64,000 nt of DNA from an uncultured Mycoplasmatota bacterium (GCA_900546715.1 UREA01000006.1:1-64000); one strand, 5' to 3'. Shown: positions 16,454-26,959, numbered from the stretch's first letter. Notes: a model not told the origin generated them from the sequence alone. Translations and numbers: made by a program.

Positions 16454-17521
16454 ATGGCAAATTTAAGTACATTAATGATAGAAGGAAGAAAAAGAAAAAA
16501 CTTAACGCAAGAAGAATTAGCTAAAAGATTAAATGTAACAAGACAAGCGGTTTCTAATTGGGAAAATGATAAAAACTATCCTAATGTGGAAATACTAAAA
16601 AGTATTGCAAAAGAATTAGATTTAAAATTAAGTGATGTTCTAGAAATAGATAATAAAGCATTAAAAAGAAAACATAGAAAAAGGTTAATAATATTAAGTA
16701 TAATATTTATAATAGTTTTAATTGTTTTAATAGTTATGTTATTCAGTATTTTAAAAAGAAATAAGATTGCTGTATATACTTTTAGTATAGAAAGTGATGA
16801 TGTTAATATAAATGGTGGTACTCTAGTTTTATCAAGAGTTAAAAATTATTTAGCAATCGGTAGTATAACTAGTAATACAATTCCTATTGATAATGATACA
16901 ACTATTAGATTATATCAAAGCCTAGATTCTAAAGAAAGATTAATAATTGAATGCGGATATCGACCTAATTTAATTATCCGCGAAGATTATGGTTATAGTG
17001 AATACTTTGATAAAAACTTTAGAATTGATAATGTTTATATAGATATTATTACTAAGGATAATTCATATACATACAAATTAGACTTTTTCAAAGAATTTAG
17101 TAATGATGGTTTATTTTATTTTAAAAATAGAGCTATATCCGATGAAGAAGCCACTTATGAAATACCTAATAAATCTATAATACCAGAAAATAGATTACTT
17201 AATAATGGTTATACATATGATTTAGATAAAGGAACATATAATAAAATAAATAATGACTGTATATTTAATTATAGTAAAGAAAATAATACTTTATATTTAA
17301 ATTGTTCTAATAATGATAATATATTTGATATTAGTTCTTATATATCTTTTAATACATTACTTGTTCATCTTAATAAATTTAATTATGAATTAAATGCTTT
17401 TGATGATATTTGTACATTTACAAAAGATGATGAAATAAAATGTAATAAAGGAAATTTTGATTCCTTAGGAAATTATTATAATTTATTAATAAATGAATAT
17501 AATTTATTAGTGAATGGGTAA
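16454..17521 (+). CDS. Membrane-anchored XRE-family regulator, copy 1
   Basis: The start at 16454 follows GGTGG. The 355-residue product has an N-terminal helix-turn-helix (TQEELAKRLNVTRQAVSNWENDK), a lysine-rich stretch, one transmembrane helix (about residues 72-97) and a ~255-residue outside domain. The outer domain is clearly paralogous to that of the gene at 17698 (shared SIESDD..NINGG and EDYGYSEYFD segments). The layout suggests a one-component sensor: an external signal modulates DNA binding at the membrane. Its target could be the secreted and ABC genes downstream, but no operator was identified. Confidence 0.75.
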   Translation: MANLSTLMIEGRKRKNLTQEELAKRLNVTRQAVSNWENDKNYPNVEILKSIAKELDLKLSDVLEIDNKALKRKHRKRLIILSIIFIIVLIVLIVMLFSILKRNKIAVYTFSIESDDVNINGGTLVLSRVKNYLAIGSITSNTIPIDNDTTIRLYQSLDSKERLIIECGYRPNLIIREDYGYSEYFDKNFRIDNVYIDIITKDNSYTYKLDFFKEFSNDGLFYFKNRAISDEEATYEIPNKSIIPENRLLNNGYTYDLDKGTYNKINNDCIFNYSKENNTLYLNCSNNDNIFDISSYISFNTLLVHLNKFNYELNAFDDICTFTKDDEIKCNKGNFDSLGNYYNLLINEYNLLVNG

Positions 17522-17541
17522 AGCAAGTAACTCTTGCTTTA
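17520..17541 (+). terminator. Short hairpin after the first membrane XRE gene
   Basis: AAAGCAAG and CTTGCTTT pair around TAACT. The T-run is short. A stronger hairpin follows at 17609. Confidence 0.5.
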
Positions 17542-17608
17542 CTTATTTTCTATTTATTGCTATATTAAAATTGGTTATAGCAGGGTTTCTGAGGAATTAA
17601 TATTGAGA

Positions 17609-17646
17609 AAAATAAATTAGCTAAAACACTAGCTAATTTATTTTTC
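17609..17646 (+). terminator. Rho-independent terminator
   Basis: A 14-bp stem (AAATAAATTAGCTA with TAGCTAATTTATTT) and T residues lie between the two XRE genes. Confidence 0.75.
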
Positions 17647-17697
17647 CCTTTAATTAACTACCAAATTATATTATAATATATTCAGGGGATGATTATT

Positions 17698-18807
17698 TTG
17701 AGTAATTTAGGAAACTTAATAATTGAAGAAAGACGAAAACAACATGTTTCTCAAGATGAACTTGCGAGTCGCTTGCATGTTTCAAGACAAACTGTAAGTT
17801 CATGGGAATCAGGAAAAACTGAGCCAAGTGCCACTTTAATGTTTAAACTATGTGAAGAGTTAAATATTAATTTTAATAAGTTTATTACAAGCAATGATGA
17901 ATTAAAAGAATATTTTGCTAATGAAAAGAAAAAGACTAAAAGAAAATCTATTTTTCTAATTATAGGACTTATAATATTTTTTCTAGTTATAATACTATTA
18001 TTACTATTAATATTTAATAGTAACAAATTTAAGGTATATAAATTATCACTAGAAAGTGATAATTATAGTATCAATAATGGTATATTAATATTATCTAAAG
18101 TTAATAATTATTTTAGTTTAGGAACAATCAAAGTAAATGGCGAAAATCTAAATGAAGATAGTGAATATTATATAAGAATATATTATAAAGTTGGTACTGA
18201 AGAAAACTTAATATTAGCAACCTTTTATGGTGATGATATAGTTATTAATGAAGAATATGGATATAATGAATACTTTGATGATTTTGATACTAATATAGAT
18301 AACTTATATTTAGATATATCTTATATTATAGATAATAAAATAAATACAGAAACATTTAAATTTAAAACAGAAGAAATAATGGATAATGATATTTGGTTTT
18401 ATTTAAAACATCATTCTATTGAGGGTAATAACGATAGTGAAGAATATGATACAAATAATAAAGCTAAATATATATCAATTGATTCTTTAGTTAATAATGG
18501 ATATACTTATATTGGTAATTGGAGTTATGAGAAAAAGATTAAAAATGGCGGATATATGTATAGTTTGTTAGATAATTCCTTATGGTATAGTATGGATAAT
18601 TCCGAAGAAAATGTGGATATAAATTATTATATAAATGATAATTTTGTAAGAGTTTCAGTGTTTAATCATAATATTTCCAAATATACTGAAATATTCGATT
18701 ATGACTGTAATCAAGAAAAAAAATTAGTATGTGTTGAGGGGAATTGTGATAATTACGAAAAATATTTACAAATAGTAGAAAAAGAACTAAAAAACCTTGA
18801 AATGTAA
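17698..18807 (+). CDS. Membrane-anchored XRE-family regulator, copy 2
   Basis: A TTG start at 17698 is chosen because AGGGGATG lies just upstream and the protein then begins like copy 1 (SNLGNLIIEERR). It has 369 residues: a helix-turn-helix (SQDELASRLHVSRQTVSSWESGK), a basic linker, a transmembrane helix (about residues 83-105) and an outer domain similar in order to copy 1. The outer domains have diverged, so they may sense different signals. The secreted proteins and transporters start right after it on the same strand. Confidence 0.75.
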   Translation: MSNLGNLIIEERRKQHVSQDELASRLHVSRQTVSSWESGKTEPSATLMFKLCEELNINFNKFITSNDELKEYFANEKKKTKRKSIFLIIGLIIFFLVIILLLLLIFNSNKFKVYKLSLESDNYSINNGILILSKVNNYFSLGTIKVNGENLNEDSEYYIRIYYKVGTEENLILATFYGDDIVINEEYGYNEYFDDFDTNIDNLYLDISYIIDNKINTETFKFKTEEIMDNDIWFYLKHHSIEGNNDSEEYDTNNKAKYISIDSLVNNGYTYIGNWSYEKKIKNGGYMYSLLDNSLWYSMDNSEENVDINYYINDNFVRVSVFNHNISKYTEIFDYDCNQEKKLVCVEGNCDNYEKYLQIVEKELKNLEM

Positions 18808-18813
18808 AGAAAC

Positions 18814-18850
18814 TTTGACATTAAAAAATATATCAATGTCAAATTTTTTT
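18814..18850 (+). terminator. Rho-independent terminator
   Basis: TTTGACATT pairs with AATGTCAAA, followed by seven T residues. Confidence 0.75.
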
Positions 18851-18908
18851 GCTTTACTAAATCATTGTTTAATGATATAGTTTAGTCAGAAAAGAGGTTA
18901 GATTATTT

Positions 18909-19577
18909 ATGAAAAAGTTTATATTGATAATTTTAGTATTGTTGATTATTCCAAATGTTGTAAAAGCATCAGAAAACACAGAAGTAAAGTATTATAAAAC
19001 CGTAATAGATAAAATAAATGATACGAGTTATACAACAGAAATTACTCAAGAAGAATATAATAATGTTAATGTGATATCATTATTTTCTACTAATCATGAA
19101 ACTGAATATAAAAAAATTATAATAAAAAATAATAGTAACAAAATAAATTTAACTGTAGAGTGGAAGAAAAATCCAGCAGTAAGATCATTTGATGTAATTG
19201 CCCTTCGAGGTGTAGGTGTTACATTTGATTATGATTCTATAAATGGCATTCAAGATTATTATTTAAACAATAGTAAATCTAGCATATTTTATAATAGTAC
19301 TTCAGAAAATGTTAAATTGTTCTCTAATGGATTTGGTGTATCAATGAATTTGGTTAATGGTGCATCAAATTATAGTTTATCACTTAGTATTAATTATTTT
19401 AAAGATATAAATAATGGTACAGTATATGGTACATATCAACATTCTCAAAGAGATATATCATTATCTCAATCACAAAGGTATACTATATCCGCAAATGGAT
19501 ATGGAGGAGTATTAGATTTTGATAGCTCTGTTGAAGATTATTTTGATGGTATGGGAGGAGTATCTATAAATGTATAG
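18909..19577 (+). CDS. Secreted protein of unknown function
   Basis: The 222-residue protein has a clear signal peptide (MKKF, hydrophobic core, cut near KASE). The mature part has strands with N-x-N and S-x-S patterns, an aromatic RSFDVIALRG segment and a Gly/Ser-rich end. It has no cysteines and no membrane anchor, so it is probably released. The GAGG site precedes the ATG. I do not recognise the family. Together with the next gene and the ABC transporters it could be an exported effector or bacteriocin-like component, which is inference from position only. Confidence 0.6.
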   Translation: MKKFILIILVLLIIPNVVKASENTEVKYYKTVIDKINDTSYTTEITQEEYNNVNVISLFSTNHETEYKKIIIKNNSNKINLTVEWKKNPAVRSFDVIALRGVGVTFDYDSINGIQDYYLNNSKSSIFYNSTSENVKLFSNGFGVSMNLVNGASNYSLSLSINYFKDINNGTVYGTYQHSQRDISLSQSQRYTISANGYGGVLDFDSSVEDYFDGMGGVSINV

Positions 19578-19650
19578 ATACATATTAAGTTGTAACATAT
19601 GACAGAGTAGCTAACTGTCATTGGTAATTAGGGCGCTAATTACTACATAG

Positions 19651-20184
19651 ATGTTAAATATTAAGAAAGTAGTAAGGAAAGTGAAGAAGAAAATAGTGAT
19701 AAGTATGTTACTTATTGGTGTATGTTTTGCTTTAATACCAAGCGTATTTGCAAGAAATTATACAGCTTCAACAAAAGGACCAGAGGCGTTTTCTGGAAAA
19801 ACAACAACATCAGATGTTTTAACTATCTCAACAACAAATTATGGATATGTTCGTGGCGATAGAACTTATTTTATAATAACTTCTGATAAAGGATGGCTAC
19901 GTGATGGTGTTTGTGTGGCTGATAGTAATCGTACTGGTACAATAAAAATGTACGAAGATGATGTATATCCCAATGCTGACGATTTAGTAAAAACATACAC
20001 TCTAACATTTAACGGAAGAGAATTAAATAAAGTAACTCTGTCTCATACTAATCAAGCAACAGCTATAGATAGTGGTACTGATCCAACTGTTGAATTGTAT
20101 CATACACTATACATTTCACCAATTGCTGGTGATACTGCAGCAACTAATGGTGAATTGTATAACTATCAATATGCAGTTGATTAA
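19651..20184 (+). CDS. Secreted protein of unknown function
   Basis: The 177-residue product has a lysine-rich start and a hydrophobic signal peptide with a likely cut at VFA-R, around residue 35. The mature domain (about 142 residues) has alternating beta-like segments with Thr/Ser-rich strands and one cysteine. The first ATG has only weak site sequence upstream, so the start is uncertain. A hairpin (TTCTAAGG/CCTTAGAA) lies 11 bases after the gene. The family is unrecognised. It lies in the same block as the preceding secreted protein. Confidence 0.55.
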   Translation: MLNIKKVVRKVKKKIVISMLLIGVCFALIPSVFARNYTASTKGPEAFSGKTTTSDVLTISTTNYGYVRGDRTYFIITSDKGWLRDGVCVADSNRTGTIKMYEDDVYPNADDLVKTYTLTFNGRELNKVTLSHTNQATAIDSGTDPTVELYHTLYISPIAGDTAATNGELYNYQYAVD

Positions 20185-20285
20185 TTTGTTTATTGTTCTA
20201 AGGGCATATTGTCCTTAGAACTTCATGTATTAAAGTTTGATATATAAGCATTTAATTATAGATGGAATGAAAGGAATTACAATGT

Positions 20286-21152
20286 ATGAAAAGAAATTAT
20301 ATTATATTAGGATTTGTTCTTTTACTCGTTCTAGGAGGTTCTATCATTTGGCTAACAAATAGACCAGAAGAAAATAAAAATGAAAATGATTTTTTTGAAG
20401 AAAATCAAGATGCAATTAAAAGTTATGCTGAAAGAATTGGTATTATCAAAGGAGAAGATGGTTGGTATTATCAATTTTTGACTACTACATATAATAATGG
20501 AGAAGATGATACAAACAATTTCTTTAGTGGATGTAATTTGAAATACTCTGAATTAGATGATTATTATGTTCCAGTTTATTCGGAAGATGGTGAAGTAATT
20601 GATAAATGGCCATCGATTCCACGTTTGACGGCTTCTCAAAAAAGTATTAATGGAGTAACCGAAGCAGAAGAAGTCGAAATTATAGATGATTTTTTTGATG
20701 AAAAACAATTTAGAAGAGAAATAACTGTTGAAGATTTAGAAGGCTTAGAGCTCAATAATTTTGATAAAGAATTTATAGTAGAATTATTTAATAATTCTTA
20801 CAATACTTACTTTGATAAAACAGTAACTAAATTTAATTTATCGGGTTGCAGTATTGAAAGTGACAAAGAACAAGATGGTTATAAATATAATATCGGAGTA
20901 ATGCATTTAAGAAGAGGTATTGGTGTAATTAGAATAGATTTATTATATAGTGATGGAACATATTTAAGTGATTTAGTTGAAGATGGCAAAGCTACAAATA
21001 AACAAAAAGAAATATATGAAAATTTCAAAAAAATTGAAGATTATATTGTAGAAAATCAAGAGGTAAATATTAGAGATGTATTTAATTTAGATGACGAAGT
21101 GTATATTAGACTTTATAATATAATTGAAAAGTTTGATGATCCATATGAATAA
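20286..21152 (+). CDS. Membrane-anchored protein, tandem paralogue 1
   Basis: The 288-residue protein has one N-terminal transmembrane segment (residues 5-25) and an acidic outer domain. It is paralogous to the next gene. The last ~85 residues of the two are almost identical in protein (from YKYNIGVMHLRRGIG to KFDDPYE) and nearly so in DNA, whereas the region after the membrane helix has diverged strongly. It has no recognised domain. It may be an accessory or immunity-type lipoprotein-like partner of the ABC transporters that follow. GAAAGGA precedes the start. Confidence 0.65.
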   Translation: MKRNYIILGFVLLLVLGGSIIWLTNRPEENKNENDFFEENQDAIKSYAERIGIIKGEDGWYYQFLTTTYNNGEDDTNNFFSGCNLKYSELDDYYVPVYSEDGEVIDKWPSIPRLTASQKSINGVTEAEEVEIIDDFFDEKQFRREITVEDLEGLELNNFDKEFIVELFNNSYNTYFDKTVTKFNLSGCSIESDKEQDGYKYNIGVMHLRRGIGVIRIDLLYSDGTYLSDLVEDGKATNKQKEIYENFKKIEDYIVENQEVNIRDVFNLDDEVYIRLYNIIEKFDDPYE

Positions 21153-21229
21153 TTATAATTTAGCAAGTAATTATTGCTTTACTAAGTTATAATTTATTGA
21201 TATAGTATACACATAAAGGTGGTGTTCTT

Positions 21230-22102
21230 ATGAAAAGAAATTATATTATTTTAGGATTTGTTATTTTACTCGTTCTAGGGGGTTCTATCATTTGGTTTGT
21301 AAATAAGCCAGAAGATACACCAAATAATAATGAAAATGATTCAGCTAATGAGCAAGTATTAGACCCTGATGCATGGAAAAGATATGCCGAAAAAATCGGT
21401 ATAATTGAAGGAGAAAATGGTTGGTATTATCAATGGTTAATTACCCATATGGATGGTGAAGAAGATACAAACAATTTTCTTATTGGGTGTAATTTAAAAT
21501 ATTCCGATTTTGGTGAGGTCCCTAGTTATGAAGATGTAGATAATCCAGATTCTTATCCATCAATTACTCATTCTCAAAAAAGTATTAATGGAGTAACCGA
21601 ATCAGAAGAAAGTGATATGATAGATGATTATTTTGATGAAATGCAATTTGGAAGAGCAATTGATATAAATGACTTAGATGACTTAGATTTATATCATTTT
21701 GATAAAAAATTTATAGTTGATTTATATAATAAAGCTTATAATTCAGAATATGATAAAACAATAACTAAATTTAATTTAAAAGGTTGTAGTATTAATAGTG
21801 ATGAAGATGGCGAAGATTATAAAGATGGCTATAAATATAATATCGGAGTTATGCATTTAAGAAGAGGTATTGGAGCAATACGTATAGATTTATTATATAG
21901 TGATGGAACTTATTTAAGTGATTTAGTTGAAGATGGCAAAGCTACAAATAAACAAAAAGAAATATATGAAAATTTCAAAAAAATTGAAGATTATATAGTA
22001 GAAAATCAAGAAGTAAATATTAGAGATGTATTTAATTTAGATGATGAAGTATACATTAGACTTTATAATATAATTGAAAAGTTTGATGATCCATACGAAT
22101 AA
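21230..22102 (+). CDS. Membrane-anchored protein, tandem paralogue 2
   Basis: The 290-residue paralogue of the gene at 20286 shares the N-terminal membrane segment (MKRNYIILGFV) and the C-terminal ~85 residues, with a different central region (an SANEQVLDPD-type linker, TITKFNLKGCS). AAAGGTGGTG precedes the ATG. It ends 16 bases before the ABC transporter gene, so the two are probably co-transcribed. A recent duplication or gene conversion of the 3' half is likely. Function unknown. Confidence 0.65.
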   Translation: MKRNYIILGFVILLVLGGSIIWFVNKPEDTPNNNENDSANEQVLDPDAWKRYAEKIGIIEGENGWYYQWLITHMDGEEDTNNFLIGCNLKYSDFGEVPSYEDVDNPDSYPSITHSQKSINGVTESEESDMIDDYFDEMQFGRAIDINDLDDLDLYHFDKKFIVDLYNKAYNSEYDKTITKFNLKGCSINSDEDGEDYKDGYKYNIGVMHLRRGIGAIRIDLLYSDGTYLSDLVEDGKATNKQKEIYENFKKIEDYIVENQEVNIRDVFNLDDEVYIRLYNIIEKFDDPYE

Positions 22103-22118
22103 AAGAAAGGTTTAATAA

Positions 22119-23999
22119 ATGAATAAAGTATCTATAAGTATTAATAATATTAGTAAAAAATATGACCAAGATTATGTTATAAAAGATTTTTCTTATGACT
22201 TTTTAGATAGAGGTTTATATATATTATTTGGTAAAAGTGGTAGTGGTAAAACAACTCTTTTAAACATAATCTCGGGAGCTATTTCTTTTGATAGTGGTAG
22301 TATAAACATTTATGATAAGAAATATGAAGGAAATGTCAATTATGATAATAACTTAATAGCTTATATTACCCAAAATACTTATTTTATCAATTACCTAACG
22401 GTTTTTGATAATTTAAAATTATGTAATGATGATGTAGATAAAATAAAAAAATATTTAAAAGGCTTTGAAGTAATTGATAAAATAAGTAGTTATCCCAATG
22501 AACTATCCGGAGGAGAAAGACAAAGAATAGCTATTATTATGGCGCTATTACAAAATAGAAAAATAATATTACTTGATGAACCAACAGCTAATTTAGATTA
22601 TAAAAATAGTAAAAAAATAATTGATTTATTGCAAGAATTAAAAAAAGATTGTTTAATTATTTGTGCTACTCATGATAGTGATTTTTTGCCTGTTGCTGAT
22701 GCCGTAATTGATTTTAATAATTTGAAAAATAAAATTATTAAAAATAAAGAAATGGTGTGTAATGAATATAAAAAGATTAAAAAGAAATCTTTATTTAAAT
22801 ATATGTTTAAAAGTTTAACATATAAAGGAAGAGAAAAGAAATCAAGTGTATTTCTAGTAATTGCTTTTAGTATAATATTTTTAATTATTTATGCTTGTTT
22901 TGATTATGATAAAAAGATAGAACAAGGATTGATTAATGAATATGATATTAATTTTGTCAAATATTATTGTGAAATGGAAACTAATGATTATTGTGAAAGT
23001 ATAGTTAATGAATATAATGCGGTATATAATATGTTTCCATATTCTGATAATGTTGTTTTAGGAGAAGCCATAAATGAAGCTATGTTAGCACCAGTTGATT
23101 ATAATATTATGGCCAAAACATTACCGTTTGATAAATCTTTACTTCCTAATGCAGAGGATTATTTGTTGTATGGTACTTACTATGAAGATGAACTTGATAT
23201 TATACTAGGTGTAGATTTAGCAAGAACACTTACAGATGATATTAAAACCTTAATAGGGGATGAATACACTATTAAAATGCAAGATAAAGAAGAAACATTT
23301 AGAATAGTTGGGATATTTAAAGATTTAAATGATGATGCTTATTTTCAATCTTTATTTGAAACTGGTTATTTTAATGAATATGAATATTTAAATAGTAAAT
23401 ATACGGAAAAATATCGTGATGATGGAATACTTGGATATAATGAACTTGAAGGTCATGCATATCAAATAGCTTATTTTGATAATACTAAAGATTTATATGA
23501 TTTTTATAAAACTGATAATCCCAATATATTTACATTTAGTATGAATTATGGATTTGTTGATTTTATAAGAACTGTTGAAACAGCACAATATTATGGTTAT
23601 CCATTAGTTATATTTGCCTTTTTAGTAACTTTAATGTTTTATTTTCAAACCAAATATATTGCTAGTAAATATAATAATTCTACTTTAGCGATTTATAAAT
23701 ACTTGGGTTATAGTTGGAAAAATATCTTTATAAATAATACATTAATAACTTTAATATGGACCATTATTTTATATATATTAGCTTTTATTTTATCGATTAT
23801 TTTAGGAAGTATAATAAATATGTTATTAATTCATTATGAAATATTAATGTTTGATATTTTTATGGTTGATTATAAAAATATATTACTATTATTTATATTT
23901 GTTTTAGTATTTGCAAGTTTTTATGCGATATTTGAATATTTTAAATTAAAAAAATATTCTTGGATTGATATGGTTAAAAAGGATGATGATTTATTATGA
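22119..23999 (+). CDS. ABC transporter, ATPase fused to MacB/FtsX-type permease
   Basis: The 626-residue protein joins an ATP-binding domain (about 1-215: Walker A GKSGSGKTTLL, signature LSGGERQRIA, Walker B ILLDEPTANLD) to a permease with one helix near residue 240, a large outer domain and three helices at the C-terminus. This MacB-type topology is used for antimicrobial-peptide resistance, bacteriocin immunity and export of lipoproteins, not for small-molecule import. Its stop overlaps the next gene's ATG by the ATGA pattern. The preceding membrane paralogues are plausible partners. Confidence 0.85.
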   Translation: MNKVSISINNISKKYDQDYVIKDFSYDFLDRGLYILFGKSGSGKTTLLNIISGAISFDSGSINIYDKKYEGNVNYDNNLIAYITQNTYFINYLTVFDNLKLCNDDVDKIKKYLKGFEVIDKISSYPNELSGGERQRIAIIMALLQNRKIILLDEPTANLDYKNSKKIIDLLQELKKDCLIICATHDSDFLPVADAVIDFNNLKNKIIKNKEMVCNEYKKIKKKSLFKYMFKSLTYKGREKKSSVFLVIAFSIIFLIIYACFDYDKKIEQGLINEYDINFVKYYCEMETNDYCESIVNEYNAVYNMFPYSDNVVLGEAINEAMLAPVDYNIMAKTLPFDKSLLPNAEDYLLYGTYYEDELDIILGVDLARTLTDDIKTLIGDEYTIKMQDKEETFRIVGIFKDLNDDAYFQSLFETGYFNEYEYLNSKYTEKYRDDGILGYNELEGHAYQIAYFDNTKDLYDFYKTDNPNIFTFSMNYGFVDFIRTVETAQYYGYPLVIFAFLVTLMFYFQTKYIASKYNNSTLAIYKYLGYSWKNIFINNTLITLIWTIILYILAFILSIILGSIINMLLIHYEILMFDIFMVDYKNILLLFIFVLVFASFYAIFEYFKLKKYSWIDMVKKDDDLL

Positions 24000-25754
24000 T
24001 AAAGTTAGTTAATTTAGAAAAATCATTTGATTTTAAAGTATTAGATAAAATAAATTTAGAATTTAAGCCGGGGAATATATATGTATTGAAAGGCAAAAGC
24101 GGATCAGGTAAAACAACACTCTTAAATTTAATCAGTGGCTTAGATTCTGATTATACTGGCAGCATTTATATAAATGATAAAAAATTGAAAAATTTAAAAA
24201 AAGATGAAATAACCAATTATCGAAATAATATTGGCTATATGAGGCAAGAATGTTTGTTATACCGCAATTTAACAGTATTAGATAATTTATTATTAATTGA
24301 AAACAATAAAGACAAAATAATAGATTTATGTAAAAAATTTAACATTGATGAAATTATTAATAAATATCCTTATGAAATAAGTGGAGGAGAAAGAGAGAGA
24401 GTATCACTAATTAGAGCACTTTTAAATGATAACAAAATATTATTATTAGATGAACCAAGTGCCAATTTAGATAAAGATAATTCCGAGAATTTTGTTAAAT
24501 ATTTAAAAAAGATAGATATTAGTGATAAAATAATTATTATTTCTACCCATGAAAATATTTACGATGATATTGCCAGTGTAATAATTAATATAGAATATGG
24601 TAAGATTAATTTAGTTAAAGATAAACCAAATAAAAATAAAGAACTAATTATTAAAAATAACATGGGAAAAAAGAATTTATTTAAAGGATTAAAAATAATT
24701 AAAAAACAAAGTATTATATTTAGAATATTTACTATAATTTTATTGTTCGCATCTCTCTTAGCTATATCATTTAATTTAAATTTTAAAGAAGAATATATTA
24801 AAGTAAAATTAGAAGATACCCCATATAATATAATTGATGTAAATTCAATGTATCTAGAGGATTTTGAAGATTATATTAATAAAACTTATTTTAAATGTAT
24901 ATCCTTTATATGAATATAAAAATAGTAATTTAAAAAACTTTTTAGAAGTAGGGTCTTTTCCTCAAAATAATAATGAAGTATTAATAAACTTTGAATATGC
25001 TACTAATATATTAAATGCGAGTGATTTAAATGATTTAATTGGTACTACTATAAATATTAATAATAAAGATTATATAGTAGTGGGTATAACTTCTAAAAAT
25101 AAAGATGAATCACCACAAATGTATAATACAAATTATAGTTATAAAGAAATATATATGAGTGGTCCAAATAATAAAGAAGCTATATTTATGTTTAATGATG
25201 AACTTAAAACTTTTGGGGTTGTTGATGAGGCAGATATGATAATGATTGATATAAAACCCGAATATATAATAGATTTATATAATGGCAATTTGGTAGAAGT
25301 ATATGATACCATTGGTAGTAGTGCTTTTTCGCAATATGAAATGGGTATCAAGAGTATTAGTACTGATATTAATAGTATTACTCAAGCTAGTCTATTAATA
25401 GTAGTTGTATTTTTAATTTTAACAATGATTTTCCTAGTTAATCAAATTAGTATGGAACTATATTATCAAAGAAAAGAAATCGGCTACTTACAGTTATTTC
25501 ATTATACTAAAGATGATATAAGTTTATTTATGACTTTAAGATATATTAAAGATTTTGTTATATCTTTAATAATAGCTATTGTTCTTTATTTAGTTTTAAG
25601 TTTAATGTTATTACTAGTATATAACTTTAATCTATTTATAAATGTTTTATATTTATGTATTTTTATAATTATTTTATTATTCTACTTTTATATTATTATA
25701 AATATACCTCTTAATAAATATTTAAAAACAGATATTATTAAATTAATTAGGTAA
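23996..25754 (+). pseudogene. Second ABC ATPase-permease gene, frameshifted
   Basis: The first frame (23996-24913) encodes an ATPase domain (GKSGSGKTTLL, ISGGERERVSLIRAL, ILLLDEPSANLD) and the first permease helix. It stops at TGA shortly after. The next frame, to 25754, continues the permease: an outer domain and three C-terminal helices. Removing one A from the run at 24893-24895 joins them into one protein of about 586 residues. This may be a true loss, a phase-variable state or a sequence error. It is the partner of the intact transporter directly before it; the two could form a heterodimer. Confidence 0.75.
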
Positions 25755-26837
25755 TTATTTCTTTGATATATTTAAAATAATTCCAATACTAATCATTGAG
25801 ATAAGTAAACTTGATCCACCATAAGATAAAAAGGGGAGGGTTACTCCAGTTACAGGAATAAGACCAATAACTACTGCAATATTTAGCAAGGACTGAATAA
25901 TTATTCCAAAACCTAGTCCAAATGCTAAATATTTTTTAAATAAATTATTTTCTTTTAAAGCAATCTTTATAATGCGATAAAAGATAAAAGCAATAAATGA
26001 TGTTACTATAAGTATGCCAAGAAAACCAAATTCTTCAGATATTATCGAAAATATAAAATCCGTCTGTGGTTCTGGTAAATAAAATTGTTTTTGATGACTA
26101 TTTAAAAATCCTTGACCAAGCAAACCACCAGGACCAATGGCATATAAAGATTGAATTATTTGGTAACCCGAACCTAATGGATCAACCCAAGGATTTAAAA
26201 ATGATACAATTCTCTCCATTCTATAAGGAGCAATAATTATAAGGCCAACTATACCTAGTAAACCAAGTAATCCCACTTTAATAAAAAATGAAAGTTTAAC
26301 ACCAGAGATAAATATCATAACTACAAGAGTTAAGACAATAACCATAGCTGTCCCAAAGTCCGGTTCAAGCATGATGAGAACGAAAAATACTCCAATAACG
26401 AGAAGAATAGGTAATACTCCTTTTTTAACATCTTTAATAATTTTTCTATTATTTGCTAAATACTTGGCGACATATATAATTAAACCTAATTTAGCAAATT
26501 CAGATGGCTGAATACCTAAAGAACCAATACCAAACCAACTTCTAGAACCATTACGAATAGAACCAATCCCTGGTATTAAGACAAGTACTAATAATATAAA
26601 ACATATAAGTAAAATTAAATTAGCTTTTTTATATAAAATATTAATATCTAATTTAGATATAATAAAAATACATAATAAACCTAGTAAAAAGAAAGCACTT
26701 TGAGCTTTAACAAACTTAAATGGATCTTGATATTTATATTCTGCCCAGATTGATGAGGCAGAATATATCATAATAATTCCAAATATAATAATAGCTATAA
26801 CAGCTAATAATAGTAATTTATCATATTTTTTGGACAT
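25755..26837 (-). CDS. ftsW: SEDS peptidoglycan glycosyltransferase FtsW/SpoVE
   Basis: The 360-residue membrane protein has ten predicted helices and SEDS-family marks: GLGSLGIQPSE-like GIGSLGIQPSEFAKLG, the loop RIVSFLNPWVDPLGSGYQ, and FLPEPQTDFIFSIISEE-type sequence. SEDS enzymes polymerise lipid II with a class B PBP. It is more like FtsW/SpoVE than RodA because of its place in a cluster with mraY and a PBP. Its 3' end abuts the convergent ABC gene with no space. Confidence 0.9.
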   Translation of the reverse strand: MSKKYDKLLLLAVIAIIIFGIIMIYSASSIWAEYKYQDPFKFVKAQSAFFLLGLLCIFIISKLDINILYKKANLILLICFILLVLVLIPGIGSIRNGSRSWFGIGSLGIQPSEFAKLGLIIYVAKYLANNRKIIKDVKKGVLPILLVIGVFFVLIMLEPDFGTAMVIVLTLVVMIFISGVKLSFFIKVGLLGLLGIVGLIIIAPYRMERIVSFLNPWVDPLGSGYQIIQSLYAIGPGGLLGQGFLNSHQKQFYLPEPQTDFIFSIISEEFGFLGILIVTSFIAFIFYRIIKIALKENNLFKKYLAFGLGFGIIIQSLLNIAVVIGLIPVTGVTLPFLSYGGSSLLISMISIGIILNISKK

Positions 26838-26930
26838 ATTTATCCCTCATATAATTTTATTTTTTATTTGTTAAAAAAATACATAATTTATTAAATCTAT
26901 AAAAACGAACAAAAATTTGCATAAAAACTA

Positions 26931-26959
26931 TTGACTTGTGGTTAATTATTTAGTATACT
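26931..26959 (+). promoter_or_regulatory. Strong promoter facing the ToxN-like gene (distal)
   Basis: TTGACT at 26931-26936 and TATACT at 26954-26959 are separated by 17 bases. It is followed by AGGTGTAATTGG and an inverted pair GGTATTACC. It is the first of two promoters upstream of the toxin. Confidence 0.6.
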
